NCBI RefSeq assembly: GCF_017355835.1
Contig: NZ_JAFEWF010000008.1
Span: 248,001-312,000 of the forward strand
Reading direction: 5' to 3'
DNA from: Desertivirga brevis
Lineage (GTDB): Bacteria; Bacteroidota; Bacteroidia; Sphingobacteriales; Sphingobacteriaceae
DNA: 64,000 nt
Shown here: in pieces, positions 51,371-61,600 of the stretch
Layout of the letters: the number at the start of each line of letters is the position of its first letter
How positions within the stretch are numbered: the first letter of the stretch is position 1
Program-made: the position numbers and the translations under genes
The notes under the pieces: generated by a model
Told to the model about the DNA's origin: nothing
The model's database searches: none
Seen by the model: the letters and a program-made list of their open reading frames with translations, nothing else

Positions 51371-51874
51371 TTATTTGATAGTCAGTAAGTCCAGAATAAG
51401 ATCTTTTTCATAGCCTTTGGAAAGAGCGAAGTTAACAAGCTTTTGTCTCCGTTTGAAAGTATCTGCTTCTTTCAGACTTGCGTCTTTTTTTTCAAGAATG
51501 CCCTTCAGTTTACCTAAATACTCGTTTCCGTCAAGCTGCCGTAATGCTAATTCAATCAGTTTCGGTGAAACCCGTTTTAACTTAAGTCCCTGTTTGATTT
51601 TTAATTTACCCCAGCCTTTCATTCTGAACTTTCCGTTTGCATAAGCAATAGCAAAGCGTTCTTCATTCAGGAAATTGTTTTCGATCAGCTGCGATATCAA
51701 TTCCTCGACCTCAGGAGTTGTAAGTTTGAAGGAGTAGAGCTTGTCCCGCACTTCCTGGTGCGATCGTTCCTGGTAGGCACAAAAGTGCTCAGCTTTTAAG
51801 AGTGCATCTTTTTTATCTAATGGAGCAATTTTTTCTGACTTCACAACAAGAATTCTAGTTGGTAAAAATACCAT
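51371..51874 (-). CDS. recX: RecX-family regulatory protein
   Basis: A 167-residue all-helical protein matching RecX: LLKAEHFCAYQERSHQEVRDKL, the LIENNFLNEERFAIAYANGKF motif with GKLKIKQGLKLKRVS, and a C-terminal KRRQKLVNFALSKGYEKDLILDLL. It should bind RecA filaments and modulate recombination. The ATG at 51874 is chosen; a TTG one codon upstream is unlikely. It is divergent from murF-alr with 33 bp between starts. recA is not in the window. Confidence 0.9.
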   Translation of the reverse strand: MVFLPTRILVVKSEKIAPLDKKDALLKAEHFCAYQERSHQEVRDKLYSFKLTTPEVEELISQLIENNFLNEERFAIAYANGKFRMKGWGKLKIKQGLKLKRVSPKLIELALRQLDGNEYLGKLKGILEKKDASLKEADTFKRRQKLVNFALSKGYEKDLILDLLTIK

Positions 51875-51907
51875 CAAATACTAAAAAAATAAAGAAATTA
51901 GCGGCCA

Positions 51908-54376
51908 ATGCAGCACAAATCATACACCATAGAAGAAGTATCCCAAATTGTTAATGCTAAAGGATTTATCTCTTCAGCAGATGCTATTATCCGGAATATT
52001 TCTTTCGATAGCAGAAAGCTTGTCGATGTTGCCAGTACTCTTTTCTTTGCATTAAAAGGTAGAAGGGATGGTCACGATTTTATCAGCGAAGTATACGAGG
52101 CTGGAGTAAGGAATTTTGTAATATCTTCAGAAGCAAGCATACCAAAGCGATCCAGAGATGCAAATTTTCTCTTGGTTGCTGATACAACTATTGCTTTACA
52201 GGATCTTACAGCTGCTCATCGCCAACAGTTTAACTATCCAGTTATTGGCATAACAGGCAGCAATGGTAAAACGATCGTGAAAGAATGGTTATACCAATTG
52301 CTCGCTCCCGAGAAAAACATCGTACGTAGTCCCAAAAGTTATAATTCACAAATAGGTGTACCGCTCTCGGTCTGGTCAATGACAGAGGAGCATACCCTTG
52401 CCATATTTGAAGCTGGGGTATCCAAAAGGGGCGAGATGATTGCCCTGGAACGCATCATAAAACCAACAGTCGGGATATTAACTAACATCGGAGAGGCCCA
52501 TAATGAAGGTTTCGGCAGTCGCGCGGAAAAAATTGAAGAGAAACTAGAACTATTTAAAGACGTAGACCTGTTCATTTATTCACCTAAGTATCTCGAAGGA
52601 TATAATAAGCCAATCCCTGGCAAGCAGCAATTCACCTGGGCATGGAATGCTCCTGCAGATTTAAAAATAACAGATGAGGAAGTTTTAGAGGACAAGTACT
52701 TATTTCTTCGTGGATATTTTCATGAGAAGGATGTACAATGCGTTGTTCCCTTTATCGATGCAGCTTCAGTTGAAAATGCGATTTGTTGTTGGGCCACCAT
52801 GCTGGCTTTGGGTTATCTATCTGTGGATGCAGACAAGCGGCTCGAAAAGCTGCAGCCTGTAAAAATGCGGCTTGAATTGAAGAACGGGATTAATAACTGT
52901 TCAATCATTGACGACTCTTATAGCGCAGATATTTCCTCATTAGCCATTGCACTTGATTTTCTTAAGCAACAAAACCAGCATATAAGAAGGACCGTGATTC
53001 TTTCAGATATCCTTGAAGCTGGAGTGGATTCGGAAGATCTTTATGAGCAGATAGCCCAATTACTAACCAGTAAAGGTGTAGAACGACTTATCGGGGTGGG
53101 GAGGGAGATTAGTCAGTATGCTGATAAGTTTAAACAGGATACTGCTTTCTTCGATAGCACGAACGCTTTATTGTGTCATCTCGATGATTTGAAGTTATTC
53201 AATGAAACAATCCTTTTAAAGGGAGCAAGAAGTTTTGAGTTTGAAAGGGTAAGCAAGATGCTTACACACAAAGTACATGAGACGGTTCTTGAGATAAATC
53301 TAAATGCTTTGGAGAATAATCTCAACTATTATAAATCTCAGTTAAAGTCTGGAGTAAAGTTGATGGTTATGGTGAAAGCCTTCTCTTATGGTAGCGGAAG
53401 TTTTGAGATTGCGAATCTTCTTCAATTTAACAAGGTTGATTATCTCGCCGTTGCGTATGCGGACGAGGGCGTTACCTTAAGAAAAGCCGGTATTACTTTA
53501 CCGATCATGGTAATGAATCCTGACGTACTTGGTTTTGATGTGATGGTAGAGCATCGGCTGGAGCCTGAAATTTACAGCTTCCGCGTACTTCGCGACTTTG
53601 TTAATGTACTTAAGCTTAAAGGCGTTGACAATTACCCTGTGCATATTAAGCTTGATACGGGTATGCATCGACTTGGCTTTATGTTTTCTGATATTTCAGC
53701 TCTCGTTGAGGAGTTGAGTAACTGTCCTTATCTCAAAGTTATCAGTGCCTTTTCTCATCTTGTTGCCAGCGAGGATGCGGCTTCCGACGATTTTACGCGA
53801 AAACAGCTTGCTGATTTTTCTGAAATGACGGGACAACTTGAACAGGCACTTCAATATTCTTTTATTAAGCATATCGCTAATACCTCTGGCATTAGTCGCC
53901 ATTCTGAGGCACAAATGGATATGGTTCGATTGGGAATAGGTTTATACGGCTTTGATAGTTCCCATAAGGATAAGAAACCTCTTTTAGAAACGGTTACCGT
54001 TTTGAAAACCAGTATATCGCAAATAAAAGAACTAAAAGCTGGAGATTCTGTGGGATACAATAGAAAAGGGATATTACCGAGGGATGGAAAAATTGCAACG
54101 GTCAAAATAGGGTATGCGGATGGTTACAGCAGGAAGCTGGGAAACGGAAACGGGAAAATGTTGGTTAACGGGCAGCAGGTTCCTACTATTGGAAATATTT
54201 GCATGGATATGTGCATGCTTGATATTACTGGCATTAGTGCATCGGAAGGGGATGAAGTTATCGTGTTTAACGAAGTGGTTAGAGTAGAAGATATTGCCCG
54301 CCAGTTAGAAACCATTCCTTATGAGGTCCTTACTGGAATATCTGAAAGGGTAAAAAGAATATATTATTACGAATAG
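51908..54376 (+). CDS. Bifunctional MurF ligase-alanine racemase
   Basis: An 822-residue fusion that makes two steps of peptidoglycan precursor supply. The N-terminal half (about 1-455) is the MurF-type ligase with ATP loop GITGSNGKT at 114-122. The C-terminal half (about 460-822) is a PLP-dependent alanine racemase with Lys490 in VMVKAFSYGSG and catalytic Tyr717 in SVGYNRKG, plus IGNICMDMCMLDITG. The same fusion is known in Bacteroidota. It supplies D-Ala and links D-Ala-D-Ala to the UDP-MurNAc-tripeptide, in the cytoplasm. No truncation seen. Confidence 0.95.
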   Translation: MQHKSYTIEEVSQIVNAKGFISSADAIIRNISFDSRKLVDVASTLFFALKGRRDGHDFISEVYEAGVRNFVISSEASIPKRSRDANFLLVADTTIALQDLTAAHRQQFNYPVIGITGSNGKTIVKEWLYQLLAPEKNIVRSPKSYNSQIGVPLSVWSMTEEHTLAIFEAGVSKRGEMIALERIIKPTVGILTNIGEAHNEGFGSRAEKIEEKLELFKDVDLFIYSPKYLEGYNKPIPGKQQFTWAWNAPADLKITDEEVLEDKYLFLRGYFHEKDVQCVVPFIDAASVENAICCWATMLALGYLSVDADKRLEKLQPVKMRLELKNGINNCSIIDDSYSADISSLAIALDFLKQQNQHIRRTVILSDILEAGVDSEDLYEQIAQLLTSKGVERLIGVGREISQYADKFKQDTAFFDSTNALLCHLDDLKLFNETILLKGARSFEFERVSKMLTHKVHETVLEINLNALENNLNYYKSQLKSGVKLMVMVKAFSYGSGSFEIANLLQFNKVDYLAVAYADEGVTLRKAGITLPIMVMNPDVLGFDVMVEHRLEPEIYSFRVLRDFVNVLKLKGVDNYPVHIKLDTGMHRLGFMFSDISALVEELSNCPYLKVISAFSHLVASEDAASDDFTRKQLADFSEMTGQLEQALQYSFIKHIANTSGISRHSEAQMDMVRLGIGLYGFDSSHKDKKPLLETVTVLKTSISQIKELKAGDSVGYNRKGILPRDGKIATVKIGYADGYSRKLGNGNGKMLVNGQQVPTIGNICMDMCMLDITGISASEGDEVIVFNEVVRVEDIARQLETIPYEVLTGISERVKRIYYYE

Positions 54377-54441
54377 CCATTGTCAATAAGTACTTTTGGA
54401 GCTGGTAGACGTTCCTGTATTCTTACATCTGGTATTTCAAA

Positions 54442-55035
54442 ATGAATAAATTATTCAGATTACTTTTTACCTATTTTATTAAAGGATTATTAGTAGTAGT
54501 TCCTTTTGCTGCTGCTATATTTTTGATTTACTGGGCTGTTTCATCAATTGATAACTCTCTTAATTTAAGTTCTCTATGGATTGATCCTGAGACCGGTAAG
54601 CCAATCTATATCCCTGGTCTGGGAATTCTTACTGTAGTTGTAATTATTCTATTTGCAGGTATTGTTGTTACCAATTTGGTAACCGATCCGATAAAAGTGT
54701 GGCTTAACAGGTGGTTGCAAAAGCTGCCGTTGTTTAACTTTCTGTATACCTCGATTAAAGATTTAACAGAAGCCTTTGTAGGGGATGAGAAGAAGTTTAA
54801 CGAACCAGTGTTGGTAGAGCTGAATGAAAGCGGTTTGAAACAGATCGGCTTTGTTACAAGTAAGGATTTAACAAAAATAAATCTTCCGGGAGAGGTAGCT
54901 GTATACTTCCCTTTTTCGTATTCTTTTGCAGGCCAACTGTATATCGTTCATTCAAGCAAGGTAAAACATCTGAACATGTCGGCCAGCGAGGCTATGAAGT
55001 TCGTTGTTTCAGGGGGAGTAAGCGGTATTGATTAG
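54442..55035 (+). CDS. DUF502-family membrane protein
   Basis: A 197-residue protein with two N-terminal TM helices (FIKGLLVVVPFAAAIFLIYWAV; GILTVVVIILFAGIVVTNLV) and a soluble tail. DUF502 motifs are clear: LFNFLYTSIKDLTEAFVGDEKKF and VAVYFPFSYSFAGQLYIV. Function is not well established. It follows murF-alr by 65 bp on the same strand. Confidence 0.9.
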   Translation: MNKLFRLLFTYFIKGLLVVVPFAAAIFLIYWAVSSIDNSLNLSSLWIDPETGKPIYIPGLGILTVVVIILFAGIVVTNLVTDPIKVWLNRWLQKLPLFNFLYTSIKDLTEAFVGDEKKFNEPVLVELNESGLKQIGFVTSKDLTKINLPGEVAVYFPFSYSFAGQLYIVHSSKVKHLNMSASEAMKFVVSGGVSGID

Positions 55036-55039
55036 TAGA

Positions 55040-55141
55040 TTACTCTTCGTCTTTTAATACAGGTGCTGTAGCAAATTCATATCCCATCCAAAGATACGCT
55101 ACAAGGATAAGTACAATTAACATTTCTATTATCATGTTCAT
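55040..55141 (-). CDS. 33-residue single-pass membrane peptide
   Basis: A short ORF reading MNMIIEMLIVLILVAYLWMG then YEFATAPVLKDEE. One TM helix (about 4-20) is followed by a short acidic tail. The start may be either of two ATGs two codons apart. It is convergent with the DUF502 gene, 4 bp away. The clean hydrophobic helix and charged tail make it look like a real small protein, but no family, ribosome-binding site or promoter could be confirmed. Confidence 0.5.
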   Translation of the reverse strand: MNMIIEMLIVLILVAYLWMGYEFATAPVLKDEE

Positions 55142-55660
55142 CTGTTTTATATAGGTTAAACGAATCTGAAATTGGGAAAGTTGCTAGAATATTAAGTTTT
55201 AGTAAAATTTCAGCGAAAAGTTCGACATATTGCAAGAATATTAGTTATAACCAGCCTTAATTATAAGTTTAATTCTCATTTCAACTTATTCCATAATGGG
55301 TTTGAAACCTGCTGAGGAGGTAATAGAACACCTAGTCCCGTCTTTTCTACAGATTATACTTTTTATAAGATAATCAGACGTATTCAATCATCACTAAACC
55401 TAGGATACATAGCACGATAGTCTATGAACCGAATTTCGCGCGGCCCGGCGAGATAGAAGATGTTGGAACTTAATAAAAGATAGTGCTTTAATAAACGGGA
55501 TGATTTTCATATTTTTCCCTCTTATTTTGTTCCTTCGAACAAAGAGTTTAAATATTGATGAGGATTTTGAGCATTTACTTTTAATTTGAGGTAATTGCTA
55601 TAGTATGATGATCTGAGGGGCAGATCTATTTTTCAGGCTAAGAAGTATCTGAGCGATGCT
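55142..55660. other. Intergenic region before the giant PKD gene
   Basis: About 520 bp of AT-rich sequence with no gene. It has a GC-rich patch around 55436-55450 (GCGCGGCCCGGCGAG), a hairpin TTTGTTC/GAACAAA at 55526-55543, and no consensus promoter. The giant gene's promoter may lie here but is not identifiable. Confidence 0.4.
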
Positions 55661-58600
55661 TTGCTGCAAATTGATTTGAATATTTTGAAAGATTTTATAT
55701 TGAAGGCATTTTACCTTTTTGTTTCGCATTGTATTCCTAAACTTAACGGTACCTTTTACACTTTGTTGTGTAGTTTGCTAGTTTTTTTCTCTTTCAGTTC
55801 TAATGCCCAAACTCTTGAGGTAGGAGATTTTGACAAAGGGACAGGAGTTTTTGTGAATGGGGGCCAGATCTCTGTTCCTATTAAGGTTACGGGATGTTTC
55901 GCCATCGGAAATGTGTTTGAGCTTGTTATCTCTGGCTCTGATGGAACCTTTGGAGCAGGTAAAGAAAAAGTGATAGGTTCAGTGGCGAGCCATTTTACTA
56001 CCTACATTAATGGCTCAATGTTAGCAACTGCCGGCTCTAACTACAAATTAAAAGTTCGGTCCACATCGCCGGCAAAGGAAGCTAACGTAGCAGGAGGTGC
56101 ATCATTTAGCGTTATAGGAGGTGCCCCTGCAACTATCGATATTGATTGTATTGATAAAACATCAGGAACTACTCCAGCCTTCGGATTTTGCGATTATCGC
56201 ACCAATGCCAGCTTACTTTTAATTAATTCCAGTAGTGGAACCAATGTTACGGGAAAGGTTTATGATAGTGATCTTAATAAAGTAAGCGATATTAACTTTA
56301 CTAATGGTCAATTTAATTTGCCTGTTGGCAAGGGCTACTTTACAGCTGTTTTTACGGCTACAAATCCGGCAAACGGCTCTACATCAGTCAAAAGCTATTT
56401 AATCCTAAACTGTAGAAGGAACTTTGCAGTAAACCTCATACCAGCTGACGAGTGTAAAAGAGAGCCGTATAAATTAGTGTTTACGAAGGAAGGGGATCAG
56501 TCGGTATTAGAGAATTACCCCGGTTATATCTACAGGGTGAACTGGGGCGATGACACTATTGAGCAATATACCATTTGCGATTTTGCTTCAGATGGTATTA
56601 TTCCTCACGTTTATGCCGAAAATACATCCTCCTGTGGAAAGGACTTTTGGGTTGACGGGCAAAAGTTTGCAAATAGTTACAAGGTAGAGATCCTTGGAAC
56701 AAGCCCTTATTGTGAACCGACTCCAACTGTAAAAGCGGCGAAAGTAAGTAAACCTCCCATAGTTAATTTTAAAGTACCTCAAAGCGGTCTTTGTGTTGGC
56801 AATGAGCTTACTTTCGATAATTTAAGCGAGCCTGGCGAAAATCCTGATGGCGGGACGAATTGTGATGCTCCGACGATCTATTACTGGTATGTAGATGGTA
56901 GTTCAGAAGCAGCCGAAATTGATATTAGCAAAAACCGGGTAGTAAAACCCTTTAAATACACATTCTTAACTCCAGGAAAGCATGAAATTCTATTAGTAGG
57001 GACTACCGGAGCTTGTACTGCGCAAAGAAAATATGAATTTTGTGTGTCTGCTAAACCTCAGCCTGAATTCAATATCATTACTAATAATTATTGTGCTGGT
57101 GCTAGTGTTAAACTTGAAAGTACAACACCTCTTGCTGGTGTTTGTATCCCTGTTTCATATCAGTGGGAAGTACTGAACAACAATTCTCTTGAATCGCCTG
57201 CTGATCCAACCGCTTATAGTTTTGTTGGATCTCCCACTAACGCCAATTCCGAAATAAGATTTAATAAGCCCGGTTCTTATAAAATAAGGTTAAGCGTTGG
57301 CAACCTTGAGAACTGCGGGATGATCAAAACTGTAAAAGTTCTTACCATTTCGTCCTCCCTTAATGAGCTAGGTGTTAGTTTCAAAAAAGGCGAGGATCTT
57401 GTACTTTGTAAACCATCTCTAATTGATCCTACAGAAATAGAGTTGGAAATTACCGGGTTTTCAAACACTCCTACTTATAAATGGGAGTTGCTTAATGAAG
57501 ATGGTACTGTAATTTCTAACCCATCAAACATTTATGAATTTCCTCAGGGTGATAATATTCTCCTTCCAGCAATTAATATCAAAAAGGCTGGCAAATACCT
57601 GTTGCGGGTTACTCACGGAAACGAATGTGCTAATCCGGGACAGATTGCAACGAAAAAAATAGAAGTAGGAGACGGATTTACTGTAACTGCAGTTATAGAC
57701 CCTGCTGAAGGATTAGGAAGTAACAATGCGGAAATATGTGGCTTCGATTTAGCTAACCCGGTTCCAAGATCTATAAAATTAATAGGGCGCCCTGTGCTAC
57801 CTGGACAGATAGGGAATTGGCTATGCGTAGAAGCTCCTGGTGGTGCAACAAGTGCTGTTTCGGCTGCAATTAGCAATTCAAGTTCGGCAACTTGTACTGT
57901 GAATGGTTTGAAGGCTGTAGGCCCGGGACCTGCTGTTTATAAGTTCCGTTGGGGAGTAGCTTTCTCTAATAAGATCGAGTGTCAGGAGGCCGCGTATATA
58001 ACAATAACTATATATCCGGCACCGAAAAAAGGAATAATAAGTAAGGGCCCTGGTATACCGTGTGCAGGGGAGGTTGTTACGTTGACATTAGACGGATATA
58101 ACGGTGTCATCAAACACTGGAAATTCAAAGAAGACGGAGCCTCTGCCTGGAATACAATTGATAATACCTCCAATACCCTTACTACTCCAGTTAATAAAAA
58201 TACGCAGTTTGTAGCTGTGGTTGTTGGAGGTGGAACTACTTGTGGAGACATTCCATATGAATCTGATCCATTTACGGTTACTGTTACCCCTTTGCCTCAA
58301 CCAGTTGTTTTAAAAGTCAAAAATAATGGTCCGTCCAACATTTGTGAGGGAGACAACCTGCAGCTGGAGTTGACAGGATATGATTCAAACGCAACTTACT
58401 TTTGGAGAAAAAGGGAGAGTGGCGAAGATTGGTCTGCCGAACAAACTTTGTCCTCCTCAGTTCTGGATCTCATCGGCCTCACGAAAAATACAGATGTACA
58501 AATCAGAGCAATTGAAAATTCCTGTGAAACGCTATCTAATATATTAACTATTTCAGTTCGGAAAAAGCCAGAGTTAAAGATTGCCACCACAGAGTTCTAT

Positions 58601-61600
58601 TTATGTAACAATTCGCAAACTCAAGAAGTTCCACTACTAGTTGTGCGTCAACCTGGTGCTATTACAATGTTTAACCTTAGTTCTGATCCAGCATACAGTG
58701 GTAATTCTAACATTAATGGGTTAAAAACTACTGCCACTATACCTGCATTTAACACCTTAGCCAATGGTTCCAAAGTACCGCAAATCATTAAAGTAACGGT
58801 AACTCCGATGTACGATTATGGAAATGGTATCATTTGCACCGGACTACCTGTGGAGGTTAAATATTTTGTACTGCCTACAATTGGCATTTCTGGCAATCCA
58901 GTACCTAGCACGGTGTGTAACGGTGAGAAAATAAATGCATTCTCTCCTGCAACAGATGCAGGATCTCTCCCTGCAGGCGCATCTATCACTTATCTTAGGG
59001 TTGTGGATCCTTCAAGCAAAGGCACCGACTTAACTTCGGGAACTGATCCTCAAATTCCACTTATATCTACCGTAAATACTGGAAGCTCTAACTTAACTAC
59101 CAAATTTACTATTACTCCCATTTATAATTATGGAGATGCTACTTGTTATGGTACCCCTATAGATTATACGATAGTTGTTAAACCTGGTACTGCTCCTAAC
59201 GCCGGAGTCAACCAAAATTTCTGTACTCCTCCAGTTAATTTCAGGTTAAATGCCAATGCAGCTCCCTATGGTTTTAAAGGCGAATGGTCGGTAACTCCTG
59301 CGCTTAATGGGTTTTTTGACCGAACTGATCCCAAGGCCTTTGTAAGCGGTCTAGCTCCGGGCACCTCTTATACCTTCCGTTGGACATTTACTAGCGATGA
59401 CAATAGCTGTCCTCCCATCTTTTCTGAGATCAAGGTGAATATTTTGCCTGCCTTAGTGGCCGACTTCCAATTTGAGAATGATAAGAGCAAGGGATGTAAC
59501 CCTCTTGAGGTAAAACTAATTAACAAGTCGACAGTGGTGGATGGGATAATTTACAAGTGGGAATTAGACGGGCAGTTCTATAGCAATGCTAAAGATATCA
59601 CTATCCCAGCTAGCAAGCTTAACCAAAGCCAACCGTTCGAGGATGCAATTCATAAGATTAAGCTGATTGTAACTGATGGATTTAATTGCAGTACCTCAGA
59701 CAAAAGCCAGGACATAATAGTTTACGCAAAACCAAAGGCTGTTTTTGTGCCAGATAAGCTTTATGGTTGTGCCACACTTCCTGTAACGTTTAAAAATGAA
59801 TCGAAAGTTTCCGCATATATCCCTACCGATTATGCAATGACCGTTATGCTTGGAAGCACAATTGTAGAAGAAAAGAAGGCACAGGATTTTAAAGATATTG
59901 AGACATATATATTTGACGTCACGCAAACGAAAAAGTTTACTGTAAAGCTAAAGGTTAGTAATGCCTGTGGCGAAGATGAGACGAGTTTTGATATTACCGT
60001 TTATCCGAGAACAGTAACAGCGATACTGGAAGCTGACAATCAAATCGGATGTGCTCCTTTTACTGTTAAGTTTTCTAACAATAAGAGTTTCAATGGTAAA
60101 AGTTATGAATGGGACTTTAATGATGGGACCGATATAGAGTACACAGTAGCAACAGAAATTAATAAACCTCACACATTTTTAGATGCTGGTACTTATCACG
60201 TTAAGTTGAAGGTGAAGGATGATTGCTCGACAGATGAAAGGGAGTTAGTGATAGTTGTGAATGAATCGCCTAAAGCCTCTTTCCAATTGAAGAAGAATAT
60301 TTATTGCGTGGGTGAGAAATTGGAGTTTGTGAAATCAAACCAGCTAGGGGTGGCATACAGTTGGGACTTCTACGGTAATGGCATGTACATAAGCAGTCCA
60401 AACCCAGATTTCTCTTATGCTAATCCGGGTACTTATACTATTACATTAAAAGCAGAAAGATCCTCTCCATTTATGCAGATCTGTTCTGATGTTTATAGCC
60501 AACAGGTAATAATTACTTCACTGCCGGTTGCTTCATTTGTAACCACAGCGGGAAGTATTAATTGTAAGCCTTATACGTTAACAGTTCAATCAACTTCCCC
60601 TAATGCCCGTGCCGTTGAATGGGATTTTGGAGACCCTGGTGATCTATCTAATATAACCACTGGAAATACCTCTGAGCATATTTATACACAAGCGGGAACT
60701 TATACTGTGAAGATGACAGCTTACAATAGTGAGGGCTGTATTTCTACCGACATAAAGCAAGTGCAAGTGACTGCTGGTCCGAATGTGGATTTTTCTTCTT
60801 CTACAGAGACAATTTGTGGACCCTCTGCAACTCTAAGTTTTACCGATAAAACGACTTCTACTGAAGCGGGGCCGTTAAAGTATTTTTGGACAAGGAACGA
60901 TACAGAGTTTTTAGGTAATACTAAAGATATATCTGGCAAGCTGTTCAGCTATACTGGCTCTAGTTACCCTCACGCCGATAAAGTTCAATTAACAGTTACT
61001 AATCTTCTCACCGGCTGTTCAGAAACAGCAACTAAATACATTACTTATAAGCCGCTGCCTGTGGCTGACTTCCAATTAATTTCAGATGCAACCGGCTGTG
61101 CGCCCCTTGCAATAAAGGTTAATAATAAATCAAAGAACGCTGATGCGTATGAATGGATCCTGGATGGAGTGGTTGTAGCTACCGGGGCTGATCCTCAACT
61201 TCCAGTCTTGCAACAACCAAACAAGGTTTACAAACTGAAGTTGCGCGTGTTGAATGTGGATTGCGGGAATGCTATGAGCTCCGAAATTACCATCTCAACA
61301 TACCCTAAACCTTCAGCAGCCTTCACCCTCGAGAATGATCTAGGTTGTAATGGCTCCCTTCGATTAAAGGTAACCTCTAACACTACTTCGGGGGCTAGCT
61401 CTTACATATGGGAATATGATGAGGGGCCTGCTCAAACGGGATTAATTCCTCAGGAAAGAGCATTTGGAACTGGTGACCATTGGGTTCGACTAATTGCCGA
61501 TAACGGTGTCTGTAAGGATACCTTGCAAAAGAATTTCAAAGTGATCGATCTGCAGATCCCTGTAATTAAACCATCTGTTGATGCCGGCTGCGGTAGTGTT

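Noticed and set aside
51908..54376. MurF-Alr fusion as a novel gene fusion
   Set aside because: It is striking but already well known in Bacteroidota.
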